DNA of 64,000 nucleotides from positions 1-64,000 of the forward strand of contig NZ_RZRU01000020.1 in NCBI RefSeq assembly GCF_003997495.1, read 5' to 3'. Below the pieces are notes generated by a model. That model did no database searches. It saw only the letters and a list, made by a program, of their open reading frames with translations, and was not told the DNA's origin. Within the stretch, counting starts at the first letter, position 1. Every line of letters starts with the position of its first letter. Of the stretch, positions 16,714 through 24,478 are shown piece after piece. This stretch comes from Mesorhizobium sp. M7A.F.Ca.US.008.03.1.1 (lineage in GTDB: Bacteria > Pseudomonadota > Alphaproteobacteria > Rhizobiales > Rhizobiaceae). The position numbers and the translations under genes are program-made.

Positions 16714-16960
16714 ATGGAGCAGCTGTTCACGATGAAGCGGTTGGAAGATTTCGTTCCAGCCGGTCATCCTGGTGCCCGCACCGGCTGATGATCAATGGAG
16801 CGCTGGTGCGGCTAGACGGCATCCTTTCCGGCATGTACGCCTGCAGTGCCAAAGGCGGTCGCCCCAGCGTTGCGCCGGAGAAATTGCTGCGGGCCGTGTG
16901 TTGCAGGTGTTCTACAGCGTCCGTCGGAATTGATGCAGCAGGTGCTGCTGTGGCAAGGCC
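16714..16960 (+). pseudogene. IS5-family transposase, amino-terminal fragment
   Basis: MEQLFTMKRLEDFVPAGHP, then after a shift MINGALVRLDGILSGMY and GGRPSVAPEKLLRA: the opening of IS5-type transposases, broken by at least two frameshifts and without the DDE catalytic part. A relic at the right edge of the gibberellin remnant. Confidence 0.7.
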
Positions 16961-17137
16961 AAGACCCGGGAATGCCGTCAGCTTTGATCAGGCGCTTCGG
17001 GCCGTCGGAAACGCGCGAAGAGTCCGGCTTTCGAAAAAGGCCGAACGCCTCAGATAAAGCCAGAACTCCTTGGGTCACCATCAAACCAATTTGACGCCCC
17101 GGGACAATTTCGTCCGGCATTGTCCGGTGTGCGACGA

Positions 17138-17153
17138 TGTTGGGGATGCGACA
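17138..17153 (+). promoter_or_regulatory. NifA upstream activator sequence
   Basis: Exact TGT-N10-ACA, 38 bp before the -24 element described next. NifA sites usually lie 80-150 bp upstream of the promoter, so the spacing is short; a near match TGT-N10-ACG lies about 17 bp further upstream. Confidence 0.55.
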
Positions 17154-17190
17154 TAGGCGGATTGCCGTGTATTTAAACCGCTTTTCCTTT

Positions 17191-17205
17191 GGCACGCATA
17201 TTGCG
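17191..17205 (+). promoter_or_regulatory. Sigma-54 (RpoN) promoter upstream of the S9 peptidase gene
   Basis: TGGCACG-CATA-TTGC, with GG and GC exactly 10 bp apart, which is the -24/-12 consensus. Transcription would start near 17217, about 375 bp before the peptidase start. Together with the NifA site it implies expression in nitrogen-fixing nodules. Confidence 0.75.
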
Positions 17206-17591
17206 CCCTATCGGTAAACCTCGTCATGGGCCGGCGGCAATCGCTCGGAGATTGTCGAAATAGCACAATGATTTCTGCCGGGGTGACATCCGGCCCGACT
17301 AGAGCAGGACCTTTCAGATGATGCAGAAAAGCAAGCGGCCATACTCGCGGGGAAATAGTCGCGTCAGGGCTGCATGGACGCTCTTTCCTGGTTGTTTCGG
17401 CGGCGGACGCCAACTCTTCAATCGGCACCCGAACCAGTGCCTGGATGTCCAAGGAGCGCCCCTGTTGCGCGTGCCTGGCTGCACCCGCGTGCTGGCTCTC
17501 CTCCAAGGCGACGCTTCGGCGCTGCTGCAGACCGGCGACGAGAACCCAACTTCAAAATTAGCATTCCGAAAACCGAAAGAAGTGAACAGGT
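17206..17591. other. Leader region of the S9 peptidase gene
   Basis: About 385 bp between the sigma-54 promoter and the peptidase ATG. Short frames exist (for example 17374-17613) but none has a recognised motif; I treat it as an untranslated leader, with a small peptide gene not excluded. Confidence 0.4.
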
Positions 17592-19898
17592 ATGTCCAGG
17601 ATCGGCGCTTTGACGCGCGCCGCATGGCGATCGGCAACTCAGACGCTGGCCAAGGGTTCGAAAAGTTTACACCCGACGCTAGCGCCGGCCGATTTCAAGC
17701 GCGCACTTACGATCAACGATCGATATGGCGGGCTCACTGTCAATGTCCCCAAAATGCCTTTCTGGCTGACCGGGGGTGAAGCCTTCGTCTACCGCCGGAC
17801 TAGCCACGGCGAGCAGCAGTTCATGCAGGTCGATGCTGCCACGGGTTTCAAGCGGCCCGCTTTCGATCAGGCGCGTCTGGCGGCAGCGCTAAACAAGGTG
17901 AGCCATGAGAGCTATCAAGCCGGCAATCTTCCGTTCGACCGTTTCGAACTGAGTGAGGATGGTCGCAGGCTCGACTTCCAGATTGAAGACACCCGGTGGA
18001 GCTGCGACCTTGCAAGCTATGACTGTACCAGCACCACATTCGATGCAAGGAAAGGGGACCGTAGGGAGCTCAGCCACCGCTACACGCCGCCAGCGGAGAA
18101 CAACCCCGACAAGAGCAACGCGTCGCCCGACGGCAAATGGATCGCCTATATCAAGAACTGCAACGTTTTCCTGCGCAGCGAGGACGGATTGCAGGATGTT
18201 CCTCTGAGCCGGGACGGAGCCGAAGGCAATTGCTACGTCTTTTCGACGCTGAGCTGGTCGCCGGACTCGCGCCACCTCGCCGCTTACCTTGTTCGCCCCG
18301 GCTATAGGCGAGAGGTCCGCTACCTCAATTCTTCGACGGACCAGTTGGAGCGGGAATATTCAACAAAATTCTATCCCAGGCCGGGCGATGTCCTTCCGCT
18401 GCCCCAGCCAGTCCTGTTCGACATTGCCGGCCGGCGCCAGATCGTGATTGACGGTGCCCTCTTCTCGAACGTCTTCGAACTTTCCCCTCTCCGGTGGTGG
18501 GCGGACAGCCGCGGCTTCACTTTCGAATATAACCAGCGCGGGCATCAGCTTTATCGCCTGGTCGAGGTAGACGCCGCCTCGGGCCGCGGGCGCTCCCTGA
18601 TCGATGAGACCAGCGAGACATTCGTTGATTATTTGCCGCTGGGGCATGGCCAGGAGGATGCCGGAAAAATCTTCCGTTACGATGTCGATGACGGGAAGGA
18701 GATCATCTGGGCATCAGAGCGCGACGGGTATGAGCATTTGTATCTTTTCAACGGCCGGACAGGCGCGCTCGAAAACCAGATCACGCGAGGTGAGTGGGTC
18801 GTCCGGAGGGTCAACCATGTCGATCCGGTCAAGCGTCAGATCTGGTTCGAGGCGAGCGGGATGAACTCGCAGGAGGACCCCTATTGGGTCCATGCTTACC
18901 GCATCGGCTTTGACGGCAAGGGACTGACTGCACTGACGCCCGAACCGGCCAACCACCATATCGAGTTCTCGCCTGACAGGCGCTATTATGTCGATCTCTG
19001 GTCACGCATCGATCTGCCCCCGCGCATGGCACTCTACCGCGCCAGCGACAATGCCAAGCTCCAGCAGATCGAGACGGCCGACATTTCTGAGCTCGTCGCC
19101 GCAGGCTGGCAGCCGCCGCTCAGTTTCCATTCCAAGGGGCGCGACGGCAAAACTGACATCTGGGGCGTGCTCCACCTGCCAGCCAACTTCGACCCGACGA
19201 AGAAATACCCGGTTGTGGAGAATATCTATGCTGGACCCCACGGCTCCTTCGTCCCAAAATCCTTCTCGCGGTGGACAGAGCCGCTCACGCAGCTGGGCTT
19301 CGTCGTTGCTCAGATCGACGGCATGGGCACCAACAACCGCTCCCGCGCCTTCCATGATGTTGCTTGGAAGAATCTGAAGGACGCAGGATTTCCCGATCGC
19401 ATTCTGTGGCACAAGGCGGCGGCCGCGCAATATCCATGGTACGACATATCCAACGTCGGCATTTTTGGCGCATCCGCCGGCGGCCAGAGTGCAGTCAGCG
19501 CGCTGCTCTTTCACCCCGATTTCTACAAGGTCGCCGTCGCCAAAAACGGCTGCTTCGACAACAGGATAGACAAGACCTGGTGGAACGAACTTTGGATGGG
19601 GTGGCCGGTCGGCATTGAATATTCGCAATCCTCCGCCGTTGACAATGCTCACAGGCTGCAGGGCAAGCTGATGATCGCGGTCGGCGAAATGGATGATAAT
19701 GTCGATCCGTTTTGCTCGTTCCAGCTTGCCGATCGACTCATCAAGGCAGGAAAAGATTTTGACATGGTCTACGTTCCTGGTGCCAATCACCATACTCTAG
19801 GCACCTACACCGAGCGCAAACTCCTAGACTTCTTCGTTCGCAACATTCTCGGTCAGACCCCGCCCGACTGGAACACCAAACCGATCGAGCTGGAATAG
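17592..19898 (+). CDS. S9 family peptidase (dipeptidyl-peptidase IV / prolyl oligopeptidase type)
   Basis: 768 residues: an amino-terminal beta-propeller (about 40-500, with SPDGKWIAY, LSWSPDSRHLAAY and FSPDRRYY propeller repeats) and a carboxyl alpha/beta-hydrolase domain. The catalytic triad is complete: Ser628 in GASAGG, Asp701/702 in GEMDDNVDP and His733/734 in GANHHTLG. The length and domain order fit DPP IV enzymes, which remove dipeptides after Pro or Ala. No clear Sec signal is seen (MSRIGALTRAAWRSATQTL is basic, weakly hydrophobic). The NifA/sigma-54 promoter at 17138-17205 suggests nodule expression, so it could trim plant or bacterial peptides during symbiosis; this is inference. 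It stands alone, with a pseudogene upstream and an effector gene downstream. Confidence 0.88.
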   Translation: MSRIGALTRAAWRSATQTLAKGSKSLHPTLAPADFKRALTINDRYGGLTVNVPKMPFWLTGGEAFVYRRTSHGEQQFMQVDAATGFKRPAFDQARLAAALNKVSHESYQAGNLPFDRFELSEDGRRLDFQIEDTRWSCDLASYDCTSTTFDARKGDRRELSHRYTPPAENNPDKSNASPDGKWIAYIKNCNVFLRSEDGLQDVPLSRDGAEGNCYVFSTLSWSPDSRHLAAYLVRPGYRREVRYLNSSTDQLEREYSTKFYPRPGDVLPLPQPVLFDIAGRRQIVIDGALFSNVFELSPLRWWADSRGFTFEYNQRGHQLYRLVEVDAASGRGRSLIDETSETFVDYLPLGHGQEDAGKIFRYDVDDGKEIIWASERDGYEHLYLFNGRTGALENQITRGEWVVRRVNHVDPVKRQIWFEASGMNSQEDPYWVHAYRIGFDGKGLTALTPEPANHHIEFSPDRRYYVDLWSRIDLPPRMALYRASDNAKLQQIETADISELVAAGWQPPLSFHSKGRDGKTDIWGVLHLPANFDPTKKYPVVENIYAGPHGSFVPKSFSRWTEPLTQLGFVVAQIDGMGTNNRSRAFHDVAWKNLKDAGFPDRILWHKAAAAQYPWYDISNVGIFGASAGGQSAVSALLFHPDFYKVAVAKNGCFDNRIDKTWWNELWMGWPVGIEYSQSSAVDNAHRLQGKLMIAVGEMDDNVDPFCSFQLADRLIKAGKDFDMVYVPGANHHTLGTYTERKLLDFFVRNILGQTPPDWNTKPIELE

Positions 19899-20561
19899 CT
19901 TGTGGCTCTTGCAATTGTTAGCTCGCCTTATCAGCTGTAATCAGGGCGAGGCGCGAGCAAATCTGCACCGAAGGACGATCGTGGAGTCTAGGACTTGCGC
20001 TGCGTATTGAGGATCGGCTCGCCGCGACGTTGGTCTGAGCAAACTGCTTGATAGGCACGCCTGCAGACCGCGTGTGTGCGATTGCAAGATCCCCTATCAG
20101 CCTGGTGTGAAGCGTTCAGGGGAAAAGCCGCACCCAACGCCGCTTCCGCTCGCCGTAACGCTACGGCGGTGCGGCCCACCGATCCGCTCGACGAGCATTG
20201 GAACACATAGGTCCCCGAACGGACGATTGCCTTGGCAATAGAAGACCCTCGTCGGTCATCGCCGCTGTGGGTGGCAGCCCGTCGGTCTGGAGCTGCCACG
20301 ATTCTCATCCTCGCGTCACATATGAGCTGAAGCTTTCCGGATCGGGTATCCAATCGGCATCCAGTTGCTCGGCGATATGGTTGAATTCTGCCCTCAGGAC
20401 AAGAGTGAGTAGAGCAGCCCCGCTACGAAAATCCCATCCTGGTTCGTTTGACGCATCGACTATTCAGATTGATTGGCGTGATACCCGGCGCGGCCGCAAC
20501 ACGCGAGGCCGTCAACCGCTGAGCAGAAAACCAGCCTTCGCCTTCCGCGGCGGCGGACCTC
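19899..20561. other. Intergenic region before the effector gene
   Basis: About 660 bp with no supported gene. Several short frames on both strands lack motifs and ribosome sites. The end carries the tts box. Confidence 0.5.
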
Positions 20562-20589
20562 GTCAGCCTCTCGAAAGCTTGCCTGAGTA
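20562..20589 (+). promoter_or_regulatory. tts box (TtsI-binding site for type III secretion genes)
   Basis: GTCAGCCTCTCGAAAGCT followed by TGCCTGAGTA, matching the rhizobial tts-box pattern GTCAG-TT-TCG-AAGCT-rich tail. It ends 34 bp before the effector's GTG start. TtsI activates type III genes in response to flavonoids via NodD. Confidence 0.8.
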
Positions 20590-20623
20590 GGTTGCTCATG
20601 TGATCTGTGGAAGTGAGGATAGC

Positions 20624-23600
20624 GTGCACCCGTACAAACTAGACATTCATCGTGGCAGCTTGGCTGCAGGTGCAGCACGCCGTACCGCACGAGCAAGCGG
20701 ACAGGCCGGCCAAGCCGGTTTTGAGCAGCACTTGGGCGAACTGCAGGCGGCGGACGAGTTGATGGGTGCGCTAGGCGAGGAGGTCCTCGTCAATGGCTCG
20801 CATGGTAAAGGTGAGTTGAGACCAACGAAGAGGCAGAGGATCCAAAGCAATCTGCAGCATGCTGTCACTGAGCGGCAACCAGGTGAGGTTGGCAACTCAG
20901 GCGCTCGCGTGATGATGCAACTCCCCACCGATCAGGTGGGTACATCGGAACGGGAGGCGCAACTTGTGATGCAGGGGGACGAGCACGAATACACCCCAGC
21001 ACCGCATCTCGACGGGTCGATGCCCTCGACAGTGCAGCCGGATCGTCCAATTGTGGTCCCCGACGGTGCCGACAAGCGTCCTGTTTATTCCAACGATGCC
21101 ACCGCCATCGAAGGGCTGAAGTCAGCACTCCTTGCGGGTAAAGCCAGGCCGGACACGGTCACTCGCAGCACAAATTCTCTTTTCGGCTTTAGTCGTTGGC
21201 TCTTTCAAAACAACAAGCCAGGGCTTGCTGCTCGGCTTTACCATCCGTCGCTGAGCCAGGATCTCGAGGAGTACGAGAGTAGGGGTGGTTCCTCCACCGT
21301 GGCTGGCGCACTGCGTCAATTGATGAAGTCGATGGGCGGAGCCGGCCCGATTGTGGGTCGCGCTGTCCTGAACCCCCATCCTGACGACGCCGCGCTCACC
21401 AGACATTTCAGATCCGCGAGCGGCTACGCAACTGCTCTTAACCATTTCAGTCATTACCTACGTCAAAATGACAAGCTCGGAATTGCGGGTCGCATTTACG
21501 ATAAATCGCTGGATAAAGATGTTGAGAGCTACAAGGCCGCCTCCTCTAATGGTGGAGCTCCGATCGAATCTGCGCTGGTTTATCTCCGCAAGAACCCGCC
21601 GCGCGTTATACTCGGGAATCATCTGGAAAACGCGGTCAGCATGGAGGCTCGTCCCCGTGGCGACGCTGCTCAGCATACCGCACCACAGCAGGGATTCGAT
21701 TGGCCAGAGGAGCTCCTGCCGGTAGGTTATAAGGAGGGCACCGATCTACCATTGTCTCTCGCCCCAACCGCGCACCAACACCAAGCGCCCGACTTTGGAG
21801 AGGCCGTCCCTCACTTGAACTGGCGCCACGGCGACCAGGGCGCCCCGGAGGAGCTGGTAGCTGCACGGGACAGGAGCAGCCCGCTGCCAAGCGAGGCGGT
21901 GCCACATAAATCTGGACGGGGACTCGCTACGCAGCCCAGATTGTGGGCGGAGAAATCCGCCTCGCCAGAGCTCTTTCGACGGCGGGCGGAGCAGGCTCTG
22001 CCGGCGTCCGCCAGAGGTGTGGAGACATCCTCCGCGGTTGATGAAGCCGCGCAGGCCGCTCGCCAAGCTTTGGCTTGGTTGCAGCAGGAGATGGAGGGGA
22101 TCGAACCGATGCAGGATCCTCATGAGGTGGCTACACCGGAATGTGAGGCGCAGCTCGTCAGGCAGAGGGATGAGCACGAATCCACCCCAGCACCGCATCC
22201 CGGAGGTGGTGGGTCGATGCCCTCGACAGTGCAGCCGGATCGTCCAATTGTAGTCCCCGACGGTGCCGACAAGCGTCCTGTCTATTCCAACGATGCGACC
22301 GCTATCGAAGGGCTGAGGGCAGCATTCCACGCGGGTAAGGCCAAAGCGAACACGGTCACTTACAATGTAAATTCTCTTTTCGGCTTTAGTCGGTGGCTCC
22401 TTCAAAACAACAAGCCAGGGTTTGCTGCTCGGCTTTACCATTCGTCGCTGGATCAGGATCTCAAGGAGTACGAGAGTACGGGTGGTTCCTCCACCGTGGC
22501 TGGCGCACTGCGTTACCTCAAGAAGTCGACAGGCGGAGCCCCGATTATGGCTCGCCCTGTCGTGATCCCCTATCCTGACGATGCCGAGCTCATTAGAAAT
22601 TACAGAGCCGCTTCGACCAAGGAGTACCTGGCAGCGCCTGCGACCGGACGGAATCCAGATACCGTGGGCGGCTATACAAATTTTCTTAGACATTTTAGTC
22701 AGTACCTGCGTCAAAATAACAAGCTTGGGATTGCGGCTCGGATTCACGACAAATCGCTGGATAAAGATGTTGAGAGCTTCAAGGCTGTCTCCTATGGTAA
22801 TAGGCTAAGTATCAGTTCTGCATTGGCTCACCTCCGGGATATCCTGCCGCGCATTGTGCTCGGGCGCGAAACTGTCCTTTCTGCTCATCCGGCAGACGCA
22901 GTCACCAGGCGCGTTGGGGCCGCTGCTGAAGCTGGGCCAGCGGCACCGGCAAGAGCTCCCCAACCCGCCTCGCCAGCAACCGCTAGGCTGCCAGGCACCT
23001 ACCGCGGCCTTCCACTGGTTGATGTGACCACACTGACTACCAGTTCCTCTGGGGCTCAGATCGGGGCGCTCGATCCGACAGCCCCGTCCAACGTTGCAAC
23101 GGGGCGGGTGCTCGGCGCCGCCGAATGGCTGAGCGACGCCCATATCCAGAGAGATTACAATTTGCTGGAGGGGCAACTGCAGGGGATCAATCCGGCGCTC
23201 GCTGCCCGGACTCGGCTGGTGGATCCTTCCGTATCCCATCTACTGCGACACACGTCGCCGCAAGACGCTCGAGGCATATTGCAGTCCATCTATAATCAAA
23301 ACAACGCCACAGCCGACTTCCTGTTCTTGCCAGTGAATAATGGCACGGCTACTAGCCCCGGCACCCATTGGTCGCTGCTGCTCGTTGATCGCCGCGACCC
23401 GGAAAGGCGGTTCGCCTATCACTACGACTCCCTCCAGCGAGAGGGATATAACGACGTGCCTGCAAAACAGCTCGCAGGACTGCTGAATGCCACCTTGGCG
23501 CCAGCCCCCATGGCCAGACAGACGAACCATTATGATTGCGGCGTATTTGTCCTGGAGGGCACGTGGGCGCTGGTTGAACGATTGGTGAAAGGGCAGCGGC

Positions 23601-24259
23601 CAGACCACGAGCCGCTGCCCCTCGACAACCTCGTTGCCGATCGGCAGGCGCTGCAAGACCGGCTAAGGAGGCGCTTGCCGCACGAGGAAGAGCCGCGGCA
23701 GCTGCTGGAGGATGAACCCGCCTCCCCACCGATGATGGCATTCGAGCCAGGGGAACTGCGGCAACTGTTGGAAGACGAGCCTGCCTCCCCACCAATGATG
23801 GCGTTCGAGCCAGGGGAACTGCGGCAACTGTTGGAGGACGAACCTGCCTCCCCACCAATGATGGCGTTCGAGCCAGGGGAACTGCGGCAACTGTTGGAGG
23901 ACGAGCCTGCCTCCCCACCAATGATGGCGTTCGAGCCAGGGGAACTGCGGCAACTGTTGGAGGACGAGCCTGCCTCCCCACCAATGATGGCGTTCGAGCC
24001 AGGGGAACTGCGGCAGCTGTTGGAGGATGAACCCGCTTCCCCACCGATGATGGCGTTCGAGCCAGGGGAACTGCGGCAACTGTTGGAGGATGAACCCGCT
24101 TCCCCACCGATGATGGCGTTCGAGCCAGGGGAACTGCGGCAACTGTTGGAAGACGAGCCTGCCTCCACTTGGGCACAAATCAATTCGACCCCACATGCGC
24201 GAGCGGACGGTGTTCATCAGCCAGCCCAGGCGCCGTGGCTCCCTGAACGCAGAAGATAA
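20624..24259 (+). CDS. Type III effector with C48 (SUMO/Ulp-like) cysteine protease domain, NopD/Bel2-5-like
   Basis: 1,211 residues from GTG at 20624 (GAGGA 4 nt before); the earlier GTG at 20600 is too close to the tts box. Layout: disordered head with a KRQR nuclear-signal-like cluster (about 67-70); two copies of a 200-residue module (about 137-332 and 536-748) each opening VQPDRPIVVPDGADKR; an LPLSL EAR-type repressor motif at about 375-379 between them; the C48 domain with His915 (GTHWSLLLVD), Asp935 (HYDSLQ), an oxyanion Gln and Cys972 (NHYDCGVFVLEG); then a 21-residue repeat array. Such effectors remove SUMO in plant nuclei and can trigger or block nodulation. The family resemblance is to NopD and Bel2-5 of Bradyrhizobium. 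No chaperone gene is visible nearby. Confidence 0.88.
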   Translation: MHPYKLDIHRGSLAAGAARRTARASGQAGQAGFEQHLGELQAADELMGALGEEVLVNGSHGKGELRPTKRQRIQSNLQHAVTERQPGEVGNSGARVMMQLPTDQVGTSEREAQLVMQGDEHEYTPAPHLDGSMPSTVQPDRPIVVPDGADKRPVYSNDATAIEGLKSALLAGKARPDTVTRSTNSLFGFSRWLFQNNKPGLAARLYHPSLSQDLEEYESRGGSSTVAGALRQLMKSMGGAGPIVGRAVLNPHPDDAALTRHFRSASGYATALNHFSHYLRQNDKLGIAGRIYDKSLDKDVESYKAASSNGGAPIESALVYLRKNPPRVILGNHLENAVSMEARPRGDAAQHTAPQQGFDWPEELLPVGYKEGTDLPLSLAPTAHQHQAPDFGEAVPHLNWRHGDQGAPEELVAARDRSSPLPSEAVPHKSGRGLATQPRLWAEKSASPELFRRRAEQALPASARGVETSSAVDEAAQAARQALAWLQQEMEGIEPMQDPHEVATPECEAQLVRQRDEHESTPAPHPGGGGSMPSTVQPDRPIVVPDGADKRPVYSNDATAIEGLRAAFHAGKAKANTVTYNVNSLFGFSRWLLQNNKPGFAARLYHSSLDQDLKEYESTGGSSTVAGALRYLKKSTGGAPIMARPVVIPYPDDAELIRNYRAASTKEYLAAPATGRNPDTVGGYTNFLRHFSQYLRQNNKLGIAARIHDKSLDKDVESFKAVSYGNRLSISSALAHLRDILPRIVLGRETVLSAHPADAVTRRVGAAAEAGPAAPARAPQPASPATARLPGTYRGLPLVDVTTLTTSSSGAQIGALDPTAPSNVATGRVLGAAEWLSDAHIQRDYNLLEGQLQGINPALAARTRLVDPSVSHLLRHTSPQDARGILQSIYNQNNATADFLFLPVNNGTATSPGTHWSLLLVDRRDPERRFAYHYDSLQREGYNDVPAKQLAGLLNATLAPAPMARQTNHYDCGVFVLEGTWALVERLVKGQRPDHEPLPLDNLVADRQALQDRLRRRLPHEEEPRQLLEDEPASPPMMAFEPGELRQLLEDEPASPPMMAFEPGELRQLLEDEPASPPMMAFEPGELRQLLEDEPASPPMMAFEPGELRQLLEDEPASPPMMAFEPGELRQLLEDEPASPPMMAFEPGELRQLLEDEPASPPMMAFEPGELRQLLEDEPASTWAQINSTPHARADGVHQPAQAPWLPERRR
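23696..24166 (+). repeat. 63-bp in-frame tandem repeat of the effector
   Basis: Seven full copies and one partial copy of a 63-bp unit encoding RQLLEDEPASPPMMAFEPGE plus L. The copies are nearly identical in DNA, with only a few synonymous differences (for example CAA/CAG, GAC/GAT), so the array is recent or homogenised and its copy number probably varies between strains. Confidence 0.97.
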
Positions 24260-24478
24260 CTTTGCGGAGGAGCGGTCACGCAACTGTCGGCGGCGCCGGG
24301 CCTCAGGGTGAATGGAAAGGATGGAGTGGCGGATGGTGTCGCGTGAAGGCGCAACACGCGTGCTGACCGACCTGCATACGTAGGAAGTCGTTCATTGCTC
24401 CCAAATCGTATGTGAGGAACATTCCTGTCCCGGCTGCGCCGCGCGATGCTAGGTCGCGTTGTTCAGCGGGCCAAGCCG
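24260..24478. other. Short intergenic region before traG
   Basis: 219 bp with no gene. It should carry the promoter for traG and the trb genes; no clear operator was recognised. An earlier in-frame ATG for traG at 24446 is possible. Confidence 0.45.

Noticed and set aside
17374..17613. 79-codon frame in the leader of the S9 gene
   Set aside because: No ribosome site or family; overlaps the peptidase start. Cannot be excluded as a leader peptide.
20600..20623. Upstream GTG as effector start
   Set aside because: Only 11 bp after the tts box, where transcription has not begun; GTG at 20624 has a ribosome site.
23696..24166. CRISPR array suspicion
   Set aside because: Repeats are contiguous, coding, 63 bp and without spacers; the 18-bp (62285) and 7-bp (48976) arrays also have no spacers, and no cas genes are present.
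23352..24283. Repetitive antisense products across the effector repeat array
   Set aside because: They are shadows of the 63-bp repeat, which is open in several frames.
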